From Chloracidobacterium sp. (GTDB taxonomy: Bacteria > Acidobacteriota > Blastocatellia > Pyrinomonadales > Pyrinomonadaceae): a DNA stretch of 64,000 nt. Within the stretch, counting starts at the first letter, position 1; each line of letters opens with the position of its first letter. This document shows positions 52,654 through 61,082 of the stretch, piece by piece. The position numbers and the translations under genes were made by a program. The stretch lies in the NCBI GenBank assembly GCA_016711345.1, contig JADJTD010000001.1, forward strand, positions 310,001-374,000, in the 5' to 3' direction. Below the pieces are notes generated by a model, which ran no database searches, was not told where the DNA came from, and saw nothing but the letters and a program-made list of their open reading frames with translations.

Positions 52654-55275
52654 TTATTGCTTTAGAGCGGCCTTGAACTGCGCTTCATATCCCAGAATTG
52701 CCGCCATCGCACCAGGCTGATCTTTGAATTTGACCTTGAGCGTGTCAAAGACCTCTTGGCCGCGCGGATCGGCGATCTTGATTACAGCCTGAGCACTGTT
52801 GATGATACCTTGAATATTCAACGCGGCCAATGCAGCTTTAAATTTCTCAAAGATCAAAGGATACGCACGTGGGTCACCTTTTCCTGAAGATCCGACAATG
52901 ACAAGAGCGGTCGTTCTGATATTTGGTGAAAGGGACTTGTCCGTAGCCGCTTTATATCCGATCTCAAACGCACTACCATCGCCCAAAGCAGCAAGGCCGT
53001 TCAGTCCGGCAATCTGTATCCTGCCTTTCCATGAAGGTGTAGTAGTCAGTTTTGCCAACGCCTCAAAAGCACGCGGATCTTTTACCCGCCCTAAAGCAAG
53101 TGCGGATTGGTCAATAACTTCATAGCTGCGATCATTCAAAGCCGCGATGAAAAGATCGGCGTATTTCTTGTCCTGAGTTTCACCGAGTAATTCGAGAGCT
53201 TCGCCGCGAATGATCGACTGTGTATCTTTTGCTAGACGCATCATGGATTGTTCAACATTGGCATCGAGTCTGACAGCGGGCCTTTCCTGTCCCGGTGGTG
53301 GATCAGGCGAATAAATATTCGCAATGACCGACAACGCTGCCCTGCGAATGCGCCAAAACGGATCTTTCTCTGCTGAATTTATAAGAGCCTCAACGATACG
53401 CGGCCTATTAGCTGTGTCCGATGCTTTCTTTTCGAGTTCACCCATCGCCCAGCGGCGTCCAATCACATCTTTGTCGTTCTGCATTTGGTAAAGAAGTTCG
53501 TCGATAGATTTTTCAAACTTCATTTCCTTTAGCATTGTGCCTTCGTAATCGAAATTCACGAGTTTCGGTCTGGCCGCGACATCAAACATAAACACATTGT
53601 CGGCTTGGGGTTTTAACCATACACGCTCGATGCGATTATCGACTTCAATATCGACGTAGGACTGGAAAAACTCAGTCTGAGGATACTCGTTGGTGATGTC
53701 GATCTTCTGGGTTTGTTTTACGTTCAGAGTCAATTTTTTCGTTGCGTCATCATAATTTTGCGTGACCTCAAAGATCGGATGGCCCATCTTATACAGCCAC
53801 TGATCGAAAAACCAATCCATTGATTGCCCACTGGTTTCTTCAATTGCAATTCGTAGATCCTCCGTCGAAACGGGTTGGTGTGCATTTGAGGTCAAATAAT
53901 GATTGAGTGATTTAAGGAAAAGCTTGTCGCCGAGATGTTTTCGCAGCATATGCAGAACAGAAGCTCCGCCTGGATAAGCGTATGTATCAAACATCGAATC
54001 TTTGTTTGCATAATACTTGGTCACGATGGGCCGCCTATTGCCCTGATTCCATGTACCTATTGTGGAATTCTGATTACCGCGTATGTCCGCATAAAGAAAA
54101 TCATCATGGCCCTTGAGCTTTTCGTTCCACATCGCCTGCATATACGTTGCAAAGCTCTCATTAAGCCATATCTGCCCCCAATCGCGACAAGTAACATAGT
54201 TACCAAACCACTGATGAGCAAGTTCATGCGACTGCAGCCCTTCGCTGTCTTGATCAAGCAATTCACGCTCGTCGTGGATCATCTCTTCAATCTGAGTTGT
54301 AGCCGAAATATTCTCCATTCCGCCTCCAAAATCCTCGACAAATGCCTGTGAGTATTTTGGATAAGGATATTTCACACCCGTGATCTCGGAGAAAAATTTC
54401 ATTGTCGCAGGAAGATTCTTGACCGTTGCGGCCACTTCCCTTTTTTCATTCGTATATCCGTAGTTGTAAACCGGAATGCCTTCAAAATCCTGAACTACCG
54501 GATCTGTTTCGCTCACAACGATCGAGGAAAGATAGTTCGAATACGGCTGATCCATTTTCCAATGAAATGTTCGCGTGTTGTTGCCGTTATCTTTTGTCTC
54601 GACGAGCTTTCCGTTTGAAACAACACTGAACGGCTTTTCGACAGTCGCACGAATATCAGACGTACGAAAATCGTTCGGGCTGTCGTATGACGGAAACCAG
54701 TAGCGATTAAACTCTGTCTCGCCTTGCGACCAAATTTGTCGAGGCTTGGTTGGGTTATCTTCAGTCGGCTTGATGAAACGCAATCCGCGGCCAAAGCCGC
54801 CTAATATGCCCGCTTGGTCACCGGTGGAATTGACGTAATTTGTCTCGTAGGCGATCTTTACCGAAACATCCTCGCCGCTTCGATAGACGCGGCCGAGCAT
54901 AATTTCGAGGTTATCGTCGCCGTCCTTACCATCGTATTTAAATCTCAAGTCACCGCCGTTCGCAAGCGTTACAGAATCGATAGTCATCATCGCTGCATCA
55001 AGCGTAAATTTGTCCGTATCCCGAAAAGGAGCAAACGTTATCGTTGCCGTTCCTATCGCCTGCGATCTGTCCCAATCAAAACGAAGGTCAACATCGATAT
55101 GCTTGATATCGATATTTCGAGAGCGAACCCAGTTAACTGGCGGCAGTTTCTTCTTTTCGTCCTGCTGAACAAAAACACTCGTCGGCATCGGACGTGCCTG
55201 CACTATCGCTGACATGCCCAATAAAAAAATCATTCCTACCGCAAAAAAACGACGATATACGGTCATTTGGCTCAT
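52654..55275 (-). CDS. Secreted M1-family aminopeptidase with HEAT-repeat C-terminus
   Basis: This is an 873-residue exported protein with an N-terminal signal peptide (RRFFAVGMIFLLGMSAIVQA). The M1 catalytic region has exopeptidase motif GGMENISATTQ near residue 318 and zinc motif HELAHQWFGNYVTCRDWGQIW with the third ligand in NESFATY near residues 350-375. The C-terminal third is HEAT-like helical repeats (for example DRSYEVIDQSALALGRVKDP), typical of the ERAP-like arm. GAGGAA sets the start. M1 enzymes remove N-terminal residues from peptides. With the neighbouring M1-like protein and the M24 peptidase at 58184, this suggests extracellular peptide degradation. Confidence 0.93.
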   Translation of the reverse strand: MSQMTVYRRFFAVGMIFLLGMSAIVQARPMPTSVFVQQDEKKKLPPVNWVRSRNIDIKHIDVDLRFDWDRSQAIGTATITFAPFRDTDKFTLDAAMMTIDSVTLANGGDLRFKYDGKDGDDNLEIMLGRVYRSGEDVSVKIAYETNYVNSTGDQAGILGGFGRGLRFIKPTEDNPTKPRQIWSQGETEFNRYWFPSYDSPNDFRTSDIRATVEKPFSVVSNGKLVETKDNGNNTRTFHWKMDQPYSNYLSSIVVSETDPVVQDFEGIPVYNYGYTNEKREVAATVKNLPATMKFFSEITGVKYPYPKYSQAFVEDFGGGMENISATTQIEEMIHDERELLDQDSEGLQSHELAHQWFGNYVTCRDWGQIWLNESFATYMQAMWNEKLKGHDDFLYADIRGNQNSTIGTWNQGNRRPIVTKYYANKDSMFDTYAYPGGASVLHMLRKHLGDKLFLKSLNHYLTSNAHQPVSTEDLRIAIEETSGQSMDWFFDQWLYKMGHPIFEVTQNYDDATKKLTLNVKQTQKIDITNEYPQTEFFQSYVDIEVDNRIERVWLKPQADNVFMFDVAARPKLVNFDYEGTMLKEMKFEKSIDELLYQMQNDKDVIGRRWAMGELEKKASDTANRPRIVEALINSAEKDPFWRIRRAALSVIANIYSPDPPPGQERPAVRLDANVEQSMMRLAKDTQSIIRGEALELLGETQDKKYADLFIAALNDRSYEVIDQSALALGRVKDPRAFEALAKLTTTPSWKGRIQIAGLNGLAALGDGSAFEIGYKAATDKSLSPNIRTTALVIVGSSGKGDPRAYPLIFEKFKAALAALNIQGIINSAQAVIKIADPRGQEVFDTLKVKFKDQPGAMAAILGYEAQFKAALKQ

Positions 55276-55370
55276 AAAAATTCCTCGATATTATTAATGA
55301 TCTTGTGCTGTTTGATGCAATTTCAGTTTGAATGGTTACGAGGTGCTCATGATATTTGTTTCATGAAATG

Positions 55371-55407
55371 AAAAACCGTTGCCGCACAACGAATGCAAAG
55401 CAACGGT
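55371..55407 (-). terminator. Terminator of the DUF937 gene
   Basis: On the reverse strand ACCGTTGC-n18-GCAACGGT is followed by TTTTTCATTT, shortly after the DUF937 stop at 55429. Confidence 0.75.
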
Positions 55408-55428
55408 CCTGAGAATGGTTATGAATAT

Positions 55429-56076
55429 TTATTTGTTGGCCATGTATTTCTGCGCCATCGATGCCAGATCGTCGATCACGCTGCCATCCTTGTCGCTGTC
55501 AAGCATGTTAGACGCCATTTCAATTATAGAATTACCGGAGGATCGAGGCTGATTTTGCTGCTGAGCCTGTGACTGGCCGCCGCCGAGCAATCCGCCCAAA
55601 AGCCCGCCGAGGCCATCGGCATTGACGCCTTGCTGTTGTTTTTGCTTACCAAGATAACCCATCACGATCGGGGCAAGGAACATAAGGATCTGAATAACTT
55701 GGCTCGAACTGATCCCCGACTTTTGACTCACTTCCTCTGCGACTACTTCCTGTTTGTCACCAAGAATATGTCCTAAAATACCGCCTGCATTCATTGCCGG
55801 TGAAGGTGGAGCTTCGGTTTGGCCGCCAAAGATCGTTCCTGCGAGGCTGCCGAGATTATCAAGAACACTGCCATCGTGGTCTTCTTCAAGCGCAGTATTC
55901 AGACTCTCGGCACCTGTCGGTGAAGATGCGTTGTTGACAAGCCCGTTTATTAACGCGGGCAACGCGGCTTGAATCGCTGTGTTGACCAGCGAACTGTCGG
56001 CCCCGACATTGTGGCTGATCTGATCAACCGCCTGATTTCCCTGCTCACTGCCGAGCAGATCTTGTAATGAAAACAT
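55429..56076 (-). CDS. DUF937 (YidB-like) protein
   Basis: This 215-residue protein opens FSLQDLLGSEQGNQAVDQIS and has the DUF937 layout of paired helical repeats with Gly/Gln-rich spacers (LGGLLGGLLGGGQSQAQQQN). Two short acidic loops, EEDHDGSVLDN and DSDKDGSVIDD, resemble single calcium-binding loops. There is no signal peptide. Members are abundant but functionally uncharacterised; YidB-like proteins have been linked only loosely to envelope functions. It is transcribed divergently from the NHL-M23 gene. Confidence 0.8.
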   Translation of the reverse strand: MFSLQDLLGSEQGNQAVDQISHNVGADSSLVNTAIQAALPALINGLVNNASSPTGAESLNTALEEDHDGSVLDNLGSLAGTIFGGQTEAPPSPAMNAGGILGHILGDKQEVVAEEVSQKSGISSSQVIQILMFLAPIVMGYLGKQKQQQGVNADGLGGLLGGLLGGGQSQAQQQNQPRSSGNSIIEMASNMLDSDKDGSVIDDLASMAQKYMANK

Positions 56077-56150
56077 ATAATAATCTCCTGACCTTTGATT
56101 TAGACTGTGCGATTAGATTAACAAACCGAAAGGGTTCTTACCAGAGAGTA

Positions 56151-58187
56151 ATGCGGTTCCGCCCAAGTAAAAGTCCAAACATCAAAACTCCAATATTCGC
56201 GGCGGCGAGTCTGTTTTTGTTTGCATGTCTCGCGGCAATCATTTGGTTTTGGTGGCCTTCGGCAAATGATATTGCTTCGCTCCGCTTCGTTTCGACTGTC
56301 GCCGGGATAAATGGAGAATTCGGGGAACCATTTGGCATCGCGGTCAACGGCAGCAAAATCTACGTTTCTGATGGCCTCAACGGAAAGATATTGATTCTTT
56401 CGAATAGCGGTAAACTCATTTCGGAAGAAAGCGGTTTGGATACGCCTTCCGGTATTGCGTTCGGCAGCGACGGCCATTTAGTGGTCGCTGATTCAGGCCG
56501 CCATGTAATTTACGGGCTCGATCCTAGCCCTACTATTATCGCTGGAGTTCCCGACAAAAAGGGTTTTGCCGACGGCGACTTGTCATCCGCTCTTTTCAAC
56601 GGACCTACCGGTATTGCCGTCGCGGGTGACGGAAAAATATACGTTGCCGACGCATATAACGACCGAATCCGCGTTATAGAAAATGGTCAAGTCTCAACCG
56701 TCGTCGGCAGTTCGCCTGGTTATGCTGACGGAGTTGGCGCGGATGCTAAATTCCATACGCCTTGCGGCATCGCTGTCTGGCAGGACAAACTTCTTGTCGC
56801 CGATTCCGGCAATCGGCGGATCCGCGTTATCGAGCCTGACGGGCGCGTCTGGACACTGGCTGGCAACGGCGACCTGGATCTAAAAGACGGAGCGTTATTG
56901 GCTTCATCTTTTGTCCAACCGACCGCGGTCGCCGTTTACAACGATCAGTTAATCTTTGTCGCCGATGGCAATGCGATCCGGCAAATCGGCGGGCATGTGA
57001 TTCCCTTTGTCGAGACGATCTCAAACGAAACTCGCGGGATCAAAGACAGTCAAGCAGCTCGCGCACGTTTCAACAGACCGTCGGGTCTTGCGGTTAATAG
57101 CTCCGGTGAATTGCTCGTTGCTGACAGCGACAATCGTCTTATCAGGCGATTTAGCTCGCGAAAGTCAGGGCATGAGATAACCGCTGATGAAATAGCAGCT
57201 CTTCGAGACAAGCCTGAAGAATTTCGCACATTGCGGCCGGCTCGATGGCCCTATGATCCGCCCGAAAACAAGCGCGACATTGCCGGAACGCTTGGCGAAA
57301 TTCGCGGTGAAATTCCCGAGACTAAACATCCCGCCAGATTCCACAACGGGCTCGACATCGCCGGTGCGTACGGTGAAACAGCTAGATTCGTTCGCGACGA
57401 AAAAGTGCTTCATCCGGTGGCGGCAGAAAATTTCGGCACCTTGCGCGAACTGCTCAGAATGCCGACGCTCGGCTATATTCACATTCGCTTGGGCCGCAAT
57501 GTGTCATCAGTTCCATTCGGCGACGAACGTTTTCAATTCGAAAAAGATGCCGCCGGAAAATTGACCGGCGTTCGAATTCCGCGAGGCACAAAATTCAATG
57601 CAGGTGAACCGATCGGCACTTTAAATCAGATGAATCACGTCCACTTGATCGCCGGCCGGAGTGGTTCAGAAATGAACGCACTTGATGCTCTTATTTTCCC
57701 TAATTTAACTGATTCGAGGCCGCCAACAATTGAAAAAGTTACGGTCTTCGACGAAAATTGGCACGAAATCGAAACCGAAGCGAATAACGCCCGTATTAAA
57801 CTGTCAGGGAAAACGCGCGTCGTCGTCCGTTCGTATGACCAAGTAGACGGTAATTCCGATCGTCGGCGGTTAGGTATCTATCAGATCGGTTATCAGATAT
57901 TACGAGCGAACTTGCCGGTTGCTAACACTAAATGGCCAATCAGATTTGACCGTATGCCGTCGAGCGATGCTGTAAAATTGGTTTACGCCGATGGCAGCAA
58001 GTCGGGAGCAACCGGCGAAACGATATTCAACTATATCGCTACAAACTATGTTGACGGCGATGAATTTCACGAGGACTTGCTTGACGCCGCATCGCTTGAG
58101 AACGGCGCTTATACATTACGAGTTTTCGCCGCCGATTATTTTGGCAACACGTCTTTCAAAGACGTTAATTTTGAGGTACTAAGATGA
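56151..58187 (+). CDS. NHL-propeller protein with M23-like C-terminal domain
   Basis: The 678-residue protein has an N-terminal membrane anchor or uncleaved signal (about residues 12-36; FAAASLFLFACLAAIIWFWW). Six NHL-type blades follow (about 45-345; repeats such as GPTGIAVAGDGKIYVADAYN). The second half holds an M23-peptidase-like core: HNGLDIAGAYGE supplies the H-x3-D pair and MNHVHLIAG the H-x-H. M23 enzymes cleave peptidoglycan cross-links; the motifs look intact but the fold is atypically inserted, so activity is plausible rather than certain. ATG at 56151 is preferred; an upstream ATG at 56067 would remove the N-terminal signal. Its stop overlaps the next start (ATGA). Confidence 0.75.
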   Translation: MRFRPSKSPNIKTPIFAAASLFLFACLAAIIWFWWPSANDIASLRFVSTVAGINGEFGEPFGIAVNGSKIYVSDGLNGKILILSNSGKLISEESGLDTPSGIAFGSDGHLVVADSGRHVIYGLDPSPTIIAGVPDKKGFADGDLSSALFNGPTGIAVAGDGKIYVADAYNDRIRVIENGQVSTVVGSSPGYADGVGADAKFHTPCGIAVWQDKLLVADSGNRRIRVIEPDGRVWTLAGNGDLDLKDGALLASSFVQPTAVAVYNDQLIFVADGNAIRQIGGHVIPFVETISNETRGIKDSQAARARFNRPSGLAVNSSGELLVADSDNRLIRRFSSRKSGHEITADEIAALRDKPEEFRTLRPARWPYDPPENKRDIAGTLGEIRGEIPETKHPARFHNGLDIAGAYGETARFVRDEKVLHPVAAENFGTLRELLRMPTLGYIHIRLGRNVSSVPFGDERFQFEKDAAGKLTGVRIPRGTKFNAGEPIGTLNQMNHVHLIAGRSGSEMNALDALIFPNLTDSRPPTIEKVTVFDENWHEIETEANNARIKLSGKTRVVVRSYDQVDGNSDRRRLGIYQIGYQILRANLPVANTKWPIRFDRMPSSDAVKLVYADGSKSGATGETIFNYIATNYVDGDEFHEDLLDAASLENGAYTLRVFAADYFGNTSFKDVNFEVLR

Positions 58188-59791
58188 AAAGAATATTCAC
58201 TATAATTTCTCTGTTCGCATTTATGGCAGTCGCGATGCCGCTCAAAGCTGCAACGGGCCCGACATCGATCCGCGTCGCTCCGCCCGCTCCAAAGTTCTCT
58301 GATGCCGAACGCCAAAGTGAGCTTGCTCGCCGGCGTGCAGCGGTCGCTGCAAAGATGGCGGACAAGAGCGTACTGATACTGTTCTCAGCCGAGCCGCGAC
58401 TCTACACGAACGATGTCGACTACGTTTACCGTCAAGAGAACAATCTCTATTATCTTACGGCCCTCAAACAAGACGGAGCGACGTTTGTTATGACAAAAGA
58501 CGGCGGCAATGTGACCGAAACTCTCTTTTTGCCAAAACGCGTACCGCTTCGCGAAGCTTGGGAGGGCAGAATGTATTCGCGTGAACAAGCGATGAATATT
58601 TCCGGCCTGAAGAATCTTGTCGATTCATCCGAGCGCGATGCCTTCTTTCAATCCTTAAAGGAAAAGAAAGCGTTTGCCTCAAAAGATGGCACCGCCTCGA
58701 TCTCGACCGGTGCAGAAACGATCTATCTGCTGCTGCCGGAAGGCCCTCAGGACCGCGACGGCATGCGTGAATTTGCCGTTGAAAACACATTCTCAAAAGA
58801 TCTCTCAGGCTACAAAGTCGAAAACGCGCAACCGATCTTTGCCCAGCTTCGCCATATCAAATCGCCTTACGAAATGAAGATTCTTCAACACGCCGTTGAT
58901 ATTTCTAATGAGGCTCACATGCGTGCTATGGCGACCGTCGGGCGTGCAAATTGGGAATACGAGGTTCACGCCGAGGTCGAATACACATTTCGCCGCCGCA
59001 ATGCTGATTTTTGGGGTTATCCGTCGATCGTCGGCTGCGGTCCCAATGCAACGACGCTCCATTATGTAGAGTCGCAGAGCCCTGTCAAAAAAGGCGAGCT
59101 GCTTCTTCTTGATGTCGGTGCGGAATACGACCACTACACCGCCGACGTGACCCGCACATTTCCGGTCAACGGCAAATTTTCAAAAGAGCAGGCCGAAATT
59201 TATCAGATCATTTACGACTCTCAGGAAGCCGTTGCAAAAGCAACCAAACCAGGAACCACATTTGGTAATTTAAGCGCTGCCTCACGCGGCGTCATACAAA
59301 CCGGCCTTGCAAAACTTGGCCTGATCCCTGCTGCTGACGCAAAGGTACAGATGCTTTTCAACGACCAACTGATGGAGGTTCCTGCTTCCAGCGTTTGGAA
59401 CATTCACGGCCTAGGACATTGGCTCGGGATGAACGTCCATGACGTCGGCGATTACGGTGCCCCGCTGAAAGCCGGCATGGTTTACACCAACGAACCGGGC
59501 ATTTACATTCGCGAAGACGCACTTGCAAATTTGCCTGACACACCTCTAAACCGCGCCTTTATCGAAAAGGTACAGCCGCTCTTCGAAAAATATAAGAACA
59601 TCGGCGTCCGTATCGAAGACGACATGGTAGTAACCGAAACCGGCGTAGAATGGATGACCAAAAATCTGCCGAGATCTACCGCCGACATCGAGGCGTTCAT
59701 GGCGGTCGCTCCCAAACAAGTGACTCTGAGCGAACGGATCAGAAACAATCCGGCTCGCGTTTTGTTTGACCACACGTTTGCGATTCGTTGA
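58184..59791 (+). CDS. Secreted aminopeptidase P-like (M24B) metallopeptidase
   Basis: This exported 535-residue protein has a signal peptide (MKRIFTIISLFAFMAVAMPL) and an aminopeptidase P N-terminal domain. The pita-bread M24 domain carries the metal ligands: Asp in LLDVGAEY and DVTRTFPV, His in HGLGHWLG, Glu in TNEPGIYI and RIEDDMVV. Enzymes of this type release an N-terminal residue preceding proline. It overlaps the NHL-M23 gene by four bases, so the two are translated together. A terminator follows at 59819. Confidence 0.92.
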   Translation: MKRIFTIISLFAFMAVAMPLKAATGPTSIRVAPPAPKFSDAERQSELARRRAAVAAKMADKSVLILFSAEPRLYTNDVDYVYRQENNLYYLTALKQDGATFVMTKDGGNVTETLFLPKRVPLREAWEGRMYSREQAMNISGLKNLVDSSERDAFFQSLKEKKAFASKDGTASISTGAETIYLLLPEGPQDRDGMREFAVENTFSKDLSGYKVENAQPIFAQLRHIKSPYEMKILQHAVDISNEAHMRAMATVGRANWEYEVHAEVEYTFRRRNADFWGYPSIVGCGPNATTLHYVESQSPVKKGELLLLDVGAEYDHYTADVTRTFPVNGKFSKEQAEIYQIIYDSQEAVAKATKPGTTFGNLSAASRGVIQTGLAKLGLIPAADAKVQMLFNDQLMEVPASSVWNIHGLGHWLGMNVHDVGDYGAPLKAGMVYTNEPGIYIREDALANLPDTPLNRAFIEKVQPLFEKYKNIGVRIEDDMVVTETGVEWMTKNLPRSTADIEAFMAVAPKQVTLSERIRNNPARVLFDHTFAIR

Positions 59792-59818
59792 AAGATAGCC
59801 CAATGATTCACGTTCTTT

Positions 59819-59845
59819 AATAGCGGTTCTTGTAGCCGCTATTTT
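59819..59845 (+). terminator. Rho-independent terminator after the M24 gene
   Basis: AATAGCGG-TTCTTGTAG-CCGCTATT is followed by TTTG, 28 bases after the stop. Confidence 0.85.
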
Positions 59846-59899
59846 TGTGCCTTTGACTAGACGGGCGCGATAGCCTCAAAATCTAGTTTAGGTAATATT

Positions 59900-60877
59900 T
59901 TGTCAAAGAACAATACAATCTCAGACGATCTGTCCCTGCCGCTGGTTATCGTCAATCCGAAATCGGCGTCCGGCTCGACGCGTGAGAAATGGTCGCAGAC
60001 GGCGAGCGATCTGCGGGCTCACTTTGGGCCGTTTAACGTCACGTTCACAAAGAGCCAAGGCGACGGGATCGACCTCGCCGAACGTGCCGCTAACTCCGGC
60101 AGGCGTTTTATCATCGCATGCGGCGGTGACGGAACTATCAACGAAGTCGCCAACGGCATTCTGCGTTCGGGCAAAGATGCCGAGCTCGGCGTCTTGCCTT
60201 CGGGCACCGGTGGCGACTTTCGACGGACTCTAGGATTGCCGCTGACCAACCGCGAAGCTGCGGCCGCTCTTCGTGACGGCGAAACCCAAAAGATCGATGT
60301 GGGCAAAGTCACTTTTCTCGATCATGACAACAAAACCGTCTCACGATATTTTCTCAACGTCTCGTCATTCGGCCTCGCCGCGTCTATCATCAAGCGGGTG
60401 AAATCAGCAAAGATATTTGACTGGCTGCCGATAGACGGCGTCCGAGGCCGGGCAAATTTTGCCGCTTCGACACTTCGCGAGGTCCTCGAACTCGATCCGA
60501 CAACCGTTCGCGTTCGGATCGACGACAAAGAAGAAAAGGCTCTGCAAACAATAAATTTCTGCATCGCCAACGCCCGATATTTCGGCGGCGGTATGATGAT
60601 CGCTCCCGATGCCAAGATCAACGACGGCCTCCTAGACGTAGTAAATATCGGCGACATCAGCACCGCAAAGATCATCCTGAACGCCTACACCCTATATCGC
60701 GGCACACACACCGCCCTCAAAGAGGTCAAAAGCACTCTCGCCCAAAAAGTCGAAGTCTCCGCCCTCGATTCGCAGACAGAGATCCTCCTAGAAACCGACG
60801 GCGAACTCCCCGGCAAACTCCCCGCTACCTACGAGATCATCCCAAACGCCCTACACATCCGCGTCCCAACAAGCTAA
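59900..60877 (+). CDS. YegS/BmrU-family diacylglycerol or lipid kinase
   Basis: The 325-residue cytosolic kinase has the opening VIVNPKSASGSTREKW, the nucleotide motif ACGGDGTINEVANGI and GVLPSGTGGDFRRTLG. The second-domain pattern is FGGGMMIAPDAKINDGLLDV. Family members phosphorylate diacylglycerol, sphingosine-like or other lipid alcohols. The first plausible start is TTG at 59900, preceded by TTTAGGT at a 7-8 base spacing; the next ATG lies far downstream inside the conserved domain. It therefore appears to use a rare start codon. A terminator separates it from the upstream peptidase. Confidence 0.9.
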   Translation: MSKNNTISDDLSLPLVIVNPKSASGSTREKWSQTASDLRAHFGPFNVTFTKSQGDGIDLAERAANSGRRFIIACGGDGTINEVANGILRSGKDAELGVLPSGTGGDFRRTLGLPLTNREAAAALRDGETQKIDVGKVTFLDHDNKTVSRYFLNVSSFGLAASIIKRVKSAKIFDWLPIDGVRGRANFAASTLREVLELDPTTVRVRIDDKEEKALQTINFCIANARYFGGGMMIAPDAKINDGLLDVVNIGDISTAKIILNAYTLYRGTHTALKEVKSTLAQKVEVSALDSQTEILLETDGELPGKLPATYEIIPNALHIRVPTS

Positions 60878-60942
60878 GTCGCAAAACAATCACAGAATCG
60901 CGCCGACTGACCCAAATTTTTGTTACTAATTTTTATTATCAA

Positions 60943-61069
60943 TGCAAAAGCCCGCACGTGTCAGAACCGGGAGCGGTAGCGACTGGGTTCTTTTTCTCTT
61001 TGCAGAAGCCCGCACGTAAGTAAGCGCGATACACTCACCACCGAATGTATCGCCCCTACCCATTTTTGC
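60943..61069. repeat. Compound repeat: R1 fragment, R7 copy b, R1 copy f
   Basis: A short R1 left arm (60943-60959) leads into the 32-base R7 sequence (60957-60988), identical to part of pntA. A full R1 left arm (from 61001) follows, with a decayed right arm ending near 61069. The rest of 60878-61082 holds nothing else recognisable. Confidence 0.75.
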
Positions 61070-61082
61070 GACTCCACGAACT

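Noticed and set aside
60957..60988. Considered as a displaced pntA gene fragment
   Set aside because: It is embedded between R1 elements and stops exactly at a 32-base unit, so an interspersed repeat is more likely; a fragment cannot be fully excluded.
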